Shown: positions 5,960-12,200 of the stretch, piece by piece | Layout of the letters: each line of letters starts with the position of its first letter | How positions within the stretch are numbered: position 1 is the stretch's first letter | Source: Halomonas halophila | GTDB lineage: Bacteria; Pseudomonadota; Gammaproteobacteria; Pseudomonadales; Halomonadaceae | NCBI GenBank assembly: GCA_002433675.1 | Contig: DJIP01000238.1 | Span: forward strand, 1-13,188 | Reading direction: 5' to 3' | Length of the DNA stretch: 13,188 nucleotides | Notes under the pieces: generated by a model | The model's database searches: none | What the model saw: the letters and a program-made list of their open reading frames with translations, nothing else | What the model was told of the DNA's origin: nothing | Program-made: the position numbers and the translations under genes

Positions 5960-7255
5960 TCAGTTGGCCGCGTCGGGTGCGTGCTCTTCTTCCCCCTCAA
6001 GGTCCAGCTCAAGCTGCTGCGGCTCATAGCGAGGGTCGATCTCGGCGAAGTGCGGGGTCTCCATCACCGGCTGAGCAACGAAGGGCTCCTGGTCGACCGA
6101 TTTACCCCGCTCACCGTGCAACCTGACCATGACGAACATGGCCAGGGCAAAGGCCGCCATCCCGAGAAAGAGCCATAGTCCGTCGGGGCCCGCCGCCTGC
6201 ATTACCAGCGAGGCACTGAAAGGCCCGATGACCGAGCCGATCCCGTACCAGATCATCAGCTTGGCGTTGGCAGCGACCACCTCTTCGGGTTCGAGCCAGT
6301 CATTGGTGTGGGCCAGACTGAGCGAGTACAGGGTGTGCAGCATGGCCGTGTGCCCACAGGCGATCGCCAGCAGCAGCCAGTAGCTGGCACCGGCCGCCGC
6401 CGAGATCAGAGCACCGGTGACGGTCATCACGATCGCCATCCACAGAATGACGCGACGCCGGTCGAGACGATCCGACACCCGTCCCAGACCCCACTGGGCG
6501 ACCAGCGCCACCAGGGTGGTGACCGCCATGAACTTGGCGGTCTGGGCGGTGGTCAGGCCGATCTCCTGGCCGTAATAGGGCGTCATGGCGAAGAACGCCT
6601 GCACCATCAGGCCACCGGTGAAAGCGCCGACCAGCCCCACCGGCGCCCGCCGATACAGGGTCGACAGACGAATCTTGCGCGGCGTCACATCGTGGTGGCG
6701 GCTGGGCCCGTGGATGCGATGAATCGACAGCGGCACCAGCGACAGCGCAAACAGCATCCCCACCACCGAAAACAGCACAGGCCCCCCCGGGTCGGCCAGA
6801 TTGAGCATCCACTGGCCGCCGGCCAGCGAGGTGGTCGAAATCACCATGTACCAGCCCAACACGCGACCGCGATTGTCGTTGCTGGACTCCCCCGACACCC
6901 AGGATTCCATGACCATCAACAGGCCCGCGGTGGCGCCACCCCCGATCAGCCGCCATATCAGCCAGGCCCAGGGATTGATCCACAGTCCGTGAAGCATGGC
7001 GGTGACCGCCAGCGACGCCGCGCAGGCGGCGAACACTCGGATGTGACCGACGCTGCGAATACGCTTCTCAAGCCAGTAGCTTCCGGCCACGAACCCCAGT
7101 GAGAAGCTCGACATCAGAAGCCCCGCCATCTGGGAGGGAAAGCCCTCCAGCGACATGCGAACCCCGAGCAGGGTCATGATCAGACCGTGACCCAGCAGGA
7201 AGCTGATCTCACACAGGAACAGAACCGGGAGAGTGGCAGGAAGTGCGCGCAACAC
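5960..7255 (-). CDS. MFS transporter, YcaD-like
   Basis: This 431-residue inner-membrane protein has about 12 hydrophobic segments and belongs to the major facilitator superfamily. ESWVSGESSNDNRGRVLGWYM (about 117-137) is typical of the YcaD/UMF2-like group of uncharacterised transporters; GRVSDRLDRRRVI (258-270) is the motif-A-like loop in the second half. After the last helix (about 361-378) there is a cytoplasmic tail of some 50 residues, rich in Glu/Asp, longer than in E. coli YcaD (382 residues). The substrate is unknown. Start choice: GTG at 7255 and TTG at 7252 are adjacent; GGAGGT at 7258-7263 is only 2 bases from the GTG but 5 from the TTG, so TTG 7252 is equally plausible (one residue shorter). 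No ATG is suitable. Confidence 0.85.
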   Translation of the reverse strand: MLRALPATLPVLFLCEISFLLGHGLIMTLLGVRMSLEGFPSQMAGLLMSSFSLGFVAGSYWLEKRIRSVGHIRVFAACAASLAVTAMLHGLWINPWAWLIWRLIGGGATAGLLMVMESWVSGESSNDNRGRVLGWYMVISTTSLAGGQWMLNLADPGGPVLFSVVGMLFALSLVPLSIHRIHGPSRHHDVTPRKIRLSTLYRRAPVGLVGAFTGGLMVQAFFAMTPYYGQEIGLTTAQTAKFMAVTTLVALVAQWGLGRVSDRLDRRRVILWMAIVMTVTGALISAAAGASYWLLLAIACGHTAMLHTLYSLSLAHTNDWLEPEEVVAANAKLMIWYGIGSVIGPFSASLVMQAAGPDGLWLFLGMAAFALAMFVMVRLHGERGKSVDQEPFVAQPVMETPHFAEIDPRYEPQQLELDLEGEEEHAPDAAN

Positions 7256-7320
7256 AGACCTCCGTGGCGATGGAAAATGGCCGGCCGAGCGCCTGTCTCG
7301 ACCAGGGACCTGGGCGCCGC

Positions 7321-7348
7321 ATTGTACCTGCCAGGGCTCGAGTCTCCA
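7321..7348 (-). promoter_or_regulatory. Candidate promoter for the MFS gene
   Basis: Reading the - strand, TGGAGA (7348-7343) and TACAAT (7326-7321) are separated by 16 bp and would start a transcript about 58 bases ahead of the transporter start. The -10 is good (five of six), the -35 moderate (four of six). The DnaA-box-like palindrome lies directly upstream of it. Confidence 0.38.
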
Positions 7349-7363
7349 TCCCTCCCTCGAGGT

Positions 7364-7386
7364 TCATCCACAGATTCTGTGGATAA
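7364..7386. promoter_or_regulatory. Inverted pair of DnaA-box-like sites
   Basis: TGTGGATAA at 7378-7386 is the exact consensus DnaA box (TTATCCACA) on the - strand. Facing it, TCATCCACA at 7364-7372 matches the consensus in eight of nine positions. Together they form the perfect 9-bp dyad ATCCACAGA-T-TCTGTGGAT (7366-7384). A weaker third match, TGTGCATCA, follows at 7390-7398. The site lies 16 bp upstream of the candidate -35 of the transporter gene. Whether DnaA binds it is inference. Confidence 0.55.
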
Positions 7387-7649
7387 GGCTGTGCATCAAG
7401 GCGTTTGAACCGTCCAGGAGCCCGACCACTACGGCGCCGGACTCAAGATGGTCATAAAATCGGCAACCACGACATGGGTCCGAAAACGCCAGCGGCCCGG
7501 CGTAAGCCGGGCCGCTTCAAGGGCGCCAAAACATTGTTCTCGCTCAAGGTCTCGGTGAGCAGACCATGCTGGCTCGGCAAGGGTGACGCTCGTCAACGGG
7601 CCTTTTCGCCACGTCCTCTTTCACCCTGGCACCGCCTTGAACATCCGCG
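7387..7649. other. Intergenic stretch between the MFS and ScoB genes
   Basis: The full gap 7256-7649 holds no gene I can support: reading frames through it lack ribosome sites and recognisable protein patterns. It contains the candidate transporter promoter (7321-7348), the DnaA-box palindrome (7364-7386) and the terminator hairpin of the CoA-transferase operon (7484-7516). In the rest (7517-7649) I see only a small dyad, TGACG-CT-CGTCA (7584-7595), with no clear meaning. Confidence 0.5.
7484..7516 (-). terminator. Terminator hairpin of the scoAB operon
   Basis: AGCGGCCCGGC (7491-7501) and GCCGGGCCGCT (7506-7516) form a perfect 11-bp, all but one GC, stem with a 4-base loop. On the - strand the stem is followed by GGCGTTTT, giving a short U-run in the direction of scoB transcription. 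It lies about 134 bases past the scoB stop. In the other direction there is no U-run. Confidence 0.68.
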
Positions 7650-8309
7650 TCAGTCGAAGACCATTTCCGGGACGTCGTCCGGCACGATCAGCTTGCCGGC
7701 GGTCTTTTCCTTGATCTCCTCGACACTGACGCCCGGTGCCCGCTCCTTGAGAATAAAGGCGCCGTTCTCGATCTCCAGATAGGCCAGATCGGTCAGCACA
7801 CGGTTGATGCAGCCGGCGCCGGTCAGCGGCAGGCTGCAGGACTCCAGCAACTTGGAGGTGCCGTCCTTGGAGGCATGGGTCATGGTGCAGATGATGTTCT
7901 CGGCACCCGCCACCAGGTCCATGGCCCCACCCATGCCCTTGATCAGCTTGCCCGGGATCATCCAGGAAGCGATGTTGCCGTTCTGGTCAACCTCGAAGGC
8001 GCCCAGCACTGTCAGGTCGACGTGGCCACCGCGGATCATGGCGAAGGATTCCGCCGAGGAGAAGATCGCCGAGCCCGGACGCGCGGTGACGGTCTGCTTG
8101 CCTGCGTTGATCATGTCCGGATCGACCTCTTCCTCGGTGGGGTAACGCCCCATGCCGAGCAGACCGTTCTCGGACTGCAGCATCACGTCCATGCCGTCCG
8201 GAATATAGTTCGCCACCAGGGTCGGAATGCCGATGCCCAGGTTCACGTAGAAGCCGTCTTCGAGTTCGCGCGCGACACGCTGCGCCATCTGTTCACGAGT
8301 GAGTGCCAT
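7650..8309 (-). CDS. scoB: 3-oxoacid CoA-transferase, subunit B
   Basis: This 219-residue subunit carries the catalytic glutamate of a class I CoA-transferase: Glu47 in SENGLLGMG (46-54), which forms the glutamyl-CoA thioester during transfer of CoA. GIGIPTLVANYIP (25-37) and GMGGAMDLV (125-133) are further family motifs. SENGLLGMG followed by RYP resembles the succinyl-CoA:3-ketoacid (acetoacetate) transferase group (human SCOT has SENGILGLGPYP) more than the oxoadipate transferase PcaJ. With ScoA it would convert acetoacetate plus succinyl-CoA to acetoacetyl-CoA and succinate in the cytoplasm. AAAGAGG stands before ATG 8309. Encoded 57 bp after scoA on the same strand, so one operon. Acetyl-CoA as donor (AtoDA type) cannot be excluded from sequence alone. 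Confidence 0.92.
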   Translation of the reverse strand: MALTREQMAQRVARELEDGFYVNLGIGIPTLVANYIPDGMDVMLQSENGLLGMGRYPTEEEVDPDMINAGKQTVTARPGSAIFSSAESFAMIRGGHVDLTVLGAFEVDQNGNIASWMIPGKLIKGMGGAMDLVAGAENIICTMTHASKDGTSKLLESCSLPLTGAGCINRVLTDLAYLEIENGAFILKERAPGVSVEEIKEKTAGKLIVPDDVPEMVFD

Positions 8310-8366
8310 CTTGATGCCTCTTTGCTGTTCTTTGGAGAAGTCGTTGCGTCAGGGCGATGCGCCTGA

Positions 8367-9068
8367 TCAGCCCTGGTGTACGGTGCGCTTCTCGATACGC
8401 TTCTCGAAGGTGCCCTGGATCAGGCGGTCGACGTAGATACCGGGCGTGTGGATCTCGGCCGGATCCAGCTCGCCCGGCTCGACGATCTCTTCGACCTCGA
8501 CCACCGTGATCTTGCCGGCAGTAGCGACCATGGGATTGAAGTTCTGGGCGGTCTTGCGATAGACCACATTGCCGTAGCGATCGGCCTTCCAGCCCTTGAC
8601 GATGGCGAAGTCACCGACGATGGCTTCCTCGAGGATATAGTGGCGACCGTTGAACTCGCGCACTTCCTTGCCCTCACCGATGGGGGTGCCATAGCCGGTC
8701 GCCGTGTAGAAAGCGGGAATACCGGCACCACCGGCACGCATCTTCTCGGCCAGGGTCCCCTGCGGGGTCAGTTGTACCTCGATCTCGCCGTCGAGCATCT
8801 GCCGCTCGAACAGGGCGTTCTCGCCCACGTAGGAGGCCAGGATCTTGCTGATCTGACGATCCTCCAGCAGCACCCCGAGGCCAAAGCCGTCGACGCCACA
8901 GTTGTTGGAGACCACCGTGAGGTCGTTGACCCCGCGACGCTTGATCTCGGCGATCAGGTTCTCCGGAATGCCGCAGAGACCGAAGCCTCCCGCCAGCACC
9001 GTCATACCGCTCTCGATGCCGTCCATCGCCTCTTCATAGGAATACACGCGCTTGTCGAATCCGGCCAT
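8367..9068 (-). CDS. scoA: 3-oxoacid CoA-transferase, subunit A
   Basis: This 233-residue partner subunit has [13 protein letters not shown] (27-39), the glycine-rich loop with the CoA-transferase 1 signature; this wording is nearly that of the human SCOT enzyme and differs from PcaI. Further conserved parts are [14 protein letters not shown] (55-68), [23 protein letters not shown] and [10 protein letters not shown]. The expected role is acetoacetate activation for growth on 3-hydroxybutyrate, acetoacetate or stored PHB, next after the dehydrogenase encoded near 2138-2905. GAGG lies about 10 bases before ATG 9068. First gene of the scoAB unit and divergent from a LysR regulator; divergent LysR genes often control such operons, but that is inference here. 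Confidence 0.93.
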   Translation of the reverse strand: MAGFDKRVYSYEEAMDGIESGMTVLAGGFGLCGIPENLIAEIKRRGVNDLTVVSNNCGVDGFGLGVLLEDRQISKILASYVGENALFERQMLDGEIEVQLTPQGTLAEKMRAGGAGIPAFYTATGYGTPIGEGKEVREFNGRHYILEEAIVGDFAIVKGWKADRYGNVVYRKTAQNFNPMVATAGKITVVEVEEIVEPGELDPAEIHTPGIYVDRLIQGTFEKRIEKRTVHQG

Positions 9069-9116
9069 GTGGGGCGCCTCGTCTGTCGATGAAAGTGAAA
9101 GTAGAGGTGGCGAACC

Positions 9117-9133
9117 GGCACCGTTCCGGTGCC
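9117..9133. promoter_or_regulatory. Dyad in the scoA upstream region
   Basis: GGCACCG (9117-9123) and CGGTGCC (9127-9133) make a perfect 7-bp inverted repeat around TTC, about 50 bases ahead of scoA. A second, shorter dyad, CACTG-AAGG-CAGTG, lies at 9153-9166. These may be operators or 5'-UTR hairpins of the scoAB transcript. Binding protein unknown; the neighbouring LysR protein is a candidate. Confidence 0.35.
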
Positions 9134-9177
9134 CCGCCCTGCCTCAAGGTAGCACTGAAGGCAGTGTTGCTCGCCCC

Positions 9178-9235
9178 CATATATTTGTTAAGTTTGTTTT
9201 CTTTATTGATTATTTATATCTTTAAATAAATTTGA
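9178..9235. promoter_or_regulatory. AT-rich promoter island between scoA and the LysR gene
   Basis: About 57 bases with only some nine G or C stand out sharply in a GC-rich window. The stretch contains several TA-rich -10-like strings on both strands and long A/T runs, so it probably holds the promoters for both divergent genes and may be curved. I could not fix a convincing -35/-10 pair or a T-N11-A LysR box: too many weak matches occur in such sequence. Confidence 0.5.
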
Positions 9236-9250
9236 CCTTGGTAGCATGTC

Positions 9251-10153
9251 GTGACCGTCAAGCAACTGCGTGCCTTTCTGGCGGTGGCCAGAACCCTGAG
9301 CTTCACCCAGGCCTGTGAACAGCTCCACCTCTCCCAGCCGGCGCTGAGCCTGGCGATCAAGGGCCTCGAGGACAGCCTAGGCGGTAGACTGCTGATCCGC
9401 ACGACCCGAAGCGTCCGACTGACCCCCGAAGGGGAGTCCCTGGTGCCGCTGGCCAAACGCTTGCTGGTGGAATGGGACAACACCGAGGACGCCCTGCGCC
9501 AGCGCTTCACCCTGCAACTTGGACGGCTCTCCCTGGCCGCCATGCCGGCCTTTGCCGGCAATCTGCTGGCCCCGGCGCTAGGGGTGTTTCACCGCCAGCA
9601 TCCGCGCATCAACGTCACCGTGCATGACGTGGTCAATGAGCAGGTGATCGACATGGTGCGCCAGCGACAGGTGGAGATGGGCATCGCCTTCGAGCCGGAG
9701 GCCACCGGCAGCCTGCACTTTACCCCGCTGTTTCACGACCGCTTTGTGGCCGTGCTGCCCCCACGCTCGCCACTGGTACAGCATTCAAGCCTCGACTGGG
9801 AAAGCCTGATGAGCTGGGACTTCGTGGCGCTACAGCGGCCTTCCATGGTACGCCGCCTGCTGGAACAGCAGCTCGGGGCTAGACACGGCGCCCTCAAGGT
9901 AGCCTTCGAGACCCATCAGCTGGCCAGCGTCGGGCGCATGGTGGCCAATGGCCTGGGCGTCAGCGCCGTGCCCTCACTGTGCCTGCGCCAGATGCAGGAG
10001 GCCGGCGCGGTCTGCCGCCCGCTCAAGGATCCCGTCATCGAGCGCGCCGTGGGAGTGGTTACCTGGAATCCCCACGAGCTGTCGGTGGCCGCCCGCGCCA
10101 TGCTCCAGGTACTGGTCGACAATATCGAGACACCGACCCTCTCCGAAGCATGA
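9251..10153 (+). CDS. LysR-family transcriptional regulator
   Basis: This 300-residue protein has the standard LysR layout: an N-terminal winged helix-turn-helix (about residues 1-60; FLAVARTLSFTQACEQLHLS followed by QPALSLAIKGLEDSLGGRLL) and a C-terminal effector-binding domain (about 90-295) of the periplasmic-binding-protein type. The length is normal. The start is GTG at 9251, giving MTVKQLRAFLAVA; the only nearby ATG (9246) is out of frame. The ribosome site is poor, which suggests low translation, as is common for LysR regulators. It is divergent from scoAB across 182 bp with an AT-rich island, so control of scoAB and of itself is the simplest guess. The effector cannot be inferred. Confidence 0.9.
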   Translation: MTVKQLRAFLAVARTLSFTQACEQLHLSQPALSLAIKGLEDSLGGRLLIRTTRSVRLTPEGESLVPLAKRLLVEWDNTEDALRQRFTLQLGRLSLAAMPAFAGNLLAPALGVFHRQHPRINVTVHDVVNEQVIDMVRQRQVEMGIAFEPEATGSLHFTPLFHDRFVAVLPPRSPLVQHSSLDWESLMSWDFVALQRPSMVRRLLEQQLGARHGALKVAFETHQLASVGRMVANGLGVSAVPSLCLRQMQEAGAVCRPLKDPVIERAVGVVTWNPHELSVAARAMLQVLVDNIETPTLSEA

Positions 10154-10283
10154 CGCCGACATAGCCGTGGACCCTCGCACTGGGCAGCCGGCACCGGATA
10201 CATTAGGATTGGCGGGCCTGCCTCGCCCACTGTCACGGCTTGGCGACACCCGCTCTATCTGCTGTTGCGAGGTTATCCTAGGA

Positions 10284-11159
10284 ATGTCGACCCTCAAGGG
10301 CCTGATCAGCGTTCTGCTGCTGGTTGGCAACACGCTATTCTGGACCATCCCGCTGGTGGTCCTGACCCTGCTCAAGGTGGTCACCCCCGGGCGACGCTGG
10401 CAACGGCGCGTGCTGGCCGGCCTCAACGCCATCGCCCTCAACTGGATCGGTTTCAATCTGTGGTGGATGCGCCACTGGATCAAGCCCGACCTTCGCATGT
10501 CGGTGCCCGAGGGGCTGAGCCCGGACGCCTGGTACCTGGTGCTGTCCAACCATCGCAGCTGGACCGACATCTTCCTGCTGATGATGGCGTTTCATCGCAA
10601 GATCCCGATGCCACGCTTCTTTCTCAAGCAACAGCTTATCTGGATCCCGGTCGTAGGCATGGCCTGGTGGGCGCTGGAGTTTCCCTTCATGCGCCGCTAC
10701 AGCAAGGAGCGCCTGGCCGCCAATCCACGCCTGGCCGAGCGCGATCGCAAGGCCACCGAGCGCATGTGCGAGCGTGCCCGCGACGTCCCCATCGCGATCA
10801 TCAACTTTGTCGAAGGGACCCGTTTCACGCCGGCCAAGCGCGAGGCCAGGCAAAGCCCCTTTCGCCATCTGTTGCGCCCCAAGGCCGGCGGCATCGCCCA
10901 GGTACTGAACCTGCTTGGCGATCGTCTCGACGCCATCATCGACCTCACCATCGACTACCGGTCGAGCCAACCCAGCTTCTGGCGCTTCCTGTGCGGCCAG
11001 GAGAAGGCCATTCGCCTGGATGCACGCCGCCTCGACGTGGCGCCGTGGATGCTGGAGGGGCGCTATCACGACGACCCGCACTACAAGGAACGCTTCCACT
11101 CATGGCTCAACGCCCTGTGGCAGAACAAGGACGCCTCACTCGACTCGCGCCGCTGGTGA
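10284..11159 (+). CDS. YihG-like lysophospholipid acyltransferase family protein
   Basis: This 291-residue inner-membrane acyltransferase is of the PlsC/LPLAT superfamily. It has a hydrophobic N-terminal segment (about 8-31), the catalytic motif NHRSWTD (His90, Asp95; HX4D), the substrate-binding motif FVEGTRF (Glu177-Arg180), and PKAGGIAQVL (199-208) further on. NHRSWTDIFLLM and VEGTRFTPAK resemble E. coli YihG, a PlsC paralogue that acylates lysophosphatidic acid, more than PlsC itself (which is about 245 residues). It probably contributes to phospholipid acyl composition. The start ATG 10284 has GAGG (10269-10272) at long spacing; a longer in-frame reading from upstream would overlap the LysR gene and is not homologous. 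Its last 58 bases overlap the next gene. Confidence 0.87.
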   Translation: MSTLKGLISVLLLVGNTLFWTIPLVVLTLLKVVTPGRRWQRRVLAGLNAIALNWIGFNLWWMRHWIKPDLRMSVPEGLSPDAWYLVLSNHRSWTDIFLLMMAFHRKIPMPRFFLKQQLIWIPVVGMAWWALEFPFMRRYSKERLAANPRLAERDRKATERMCERARDVPIAIINFVEGTRFTPAKREARQSPFRHLLRPKAGGIAQVLNLLGDRLDAIIDLTIDYRSSQPSFWRFLCGQEKAIRLDARRLDVAPWMLEGRYHDDPHYKERFHSWLNALWQNKDASLDSRRW

Positions 11160-12037
11160 TCGCCCTGCTGCTGGCCGGCTGCGCCGGTCAAGGGGCATCC
11201 CCGGCGTCATCGCAACGCAGCGCCAGCGTCGCCGGCAACAGCATTGCCGGCGACTGGATCAGCGTACAGCGCGGCGACACCCTCGGCTCTATCGCCCGCC
11301 GCGCCGGCGTACCGCTATTGCGGCTACAGCGCTTCAATCCGGGGGTCGACGCCCGCCATCTGGCCGTGGGTCAGCGTCTGCTGGTGCCCTCTCACCAGGA
11401 GCGGGCGCCGTCTGGTGGCCCCTATCGCTATCAGATCCGCCCCGGCGACACCTATAGCGCCGTTGCCAGGCGCTTCGGCACCACCGCTCAGCGCATCCAG
11501 AGTGCCAACCCTGGCGTTCGCGCCACTGACCTCAAGGTCGGCCAGGTGATCCAGGTGCCGCTGGCCAGTCGATCGGTCGCCAGCCGCTCGTCATCCAGCA
11601 GCTCAGGCACATCCAGCCCCTCTCGCTCCGCAGCGTTGCCGGATCCCGGTCCAGTCGCCTCAAACGCGCGTGGCTGGCCCTGGCCGCTGGACGACTACCG
11701 GGTGGTCCGCCGTTACGGCAAGGACAGTCGCGGCAGCCTGCAGCCGATGCTGCTGGCCACCGACGAGGGTGCCCGGGCCAAGGCCGTTGCCGATGGCCAG
11801 GTACGCTTCGCCGACGGCATGCGTCAACTGGGCCAGGTGGTGATCGTGCACCACGCCGACAACCTGCAGAGCGTCTACGCGCTGTGCGACGACCTGCTGG
11901 TAAAGCAAGGAGATCAGGTGAGCCGCGGCGCCCCGCTGTGCGTGGTCGGCAAGCATGCCTCCACCGGCCGCCACGATCTGCTGTTCGACATGCGCCACGG
12001 TGGCAAGCCCATCGACCCGGACACCATCCTTCGCTGA
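11102..12037 (+). CDS. Lipoprotein with two LysM domains and a degenerate LytM/M23 domain (NlpD/ActS-like)
   Basis: This 311-residue protein starts with a lipoprotein signal, the hydrophobic run ending in the lipobox LLAGC (lipidated Cys27). Two peptidoglycan-binding LysM domains follow (about 52-96, VQRGDTLGSIARRAG; about 108-153, IRPGDTYSAVARRFG), then a Ser-rich linker (155-180) and an M23-like domain (about 192-311). The zinc ligands are missing: the HxGxD region reads LQPMLLATD, the YAH motif is YALCD, and HLHFE is DLLFD. Such LytM factors (NlpD, EnvC, ActS) activate periplasmic amidases rather than cut peptidoglycan. ATG 11102 has AAGGA 12 bases upstream; GTG 11117 is an alternative. 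It overlaps the acyltransferase stop by 58 bases in another frame, which suggests co-transcription. No rpoS or surE neighbours, unlike classical nlpD. Confidence 0.85.
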   Translation: MAQRPVAEQGRLTRLAPLVIALLLAGCAGQGASPASSQRSASVAGNSIAGDWISVQRGDTLGSIARRAGVPLLRLQRFNPGVDARHLAVGQRLLVPSHQERAPSGGPYRYQIRPGDTYSAVARRFGTTAQRIQSANPGVRATDLKVGQVIQVPLASRSVASRSSSSSSGTSSPSRSAALPDPGPVASNARGWPWPLDDYRVVRRYGKDSRGSLQPMLLATDEGARAKAVADGQVRFADGMRQLGQVVIVHHADNLQSVYALCDDLLVKQGDQVSRGAPLCVVGKHASTGRHDLLFDMRHGGKPIDPDTILR

Positions 12038-12044
12038 GCGCTGC

Positions 12045-12090
12045 GGGCCGAGCCGACGCAAGCGCAATGCGCTTGTCCGTCGCCCGGCCC
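12045..12090 (+). terminator. Long imperfect hairpin after the lipoprotein gene
   Basis: GGGCCG (12045-12050) pairs with CGGCCC (12085-12090), CGACG (12054-12058) with CGTCG (12078-12082), and CAAGCGC (12059-12065) with GCGCTTG (12069-12075): an 18-bp GC-rich stem broken by a small internal loop and a 2-base bulge. It begins 8 bases after the lipoprotein stop. No U-run follows, so termination is likely but not certain. Confidence 0.5.
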
Positions 12091-12200
12091 CGTAGCCACC
12101 GTAACAGCCTGTTCATATCGCTGACCTAGAGATGTCATGCTGGCGTATCACCCTGTCTCGGGAGCGGGCCATACGGAGCCCGACCGGTACGAGGAATTCC

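Noticed and set aside
7364..7398. Replication origin
   Set aside because: Just two good DnaA boxes, no clear AT-rich unwinding element beside them, and no dnaA, dnaN, gidA or parAB genes.
7491..7516. REP/BIME-type repeat
   Set aside because: Only one copy in the window, and its place and U-run fit a terminator for scoAB.
7405..7782. 125-codon frame with a TTG start in the MFS-scoB gap
   Set aside because: No ribosome site, basic low-information composition, crosses a terminator hairpin and runs into the complement of scoB.
10265..12037. A single 590-codon frame covering the acyltransferase region and the lipoprotein
   Set aside because: The first two thirds are an out-of-frame reading of the acyltransferase gene with no protein-like pattern; a lipoprotein signal begins at 11102.
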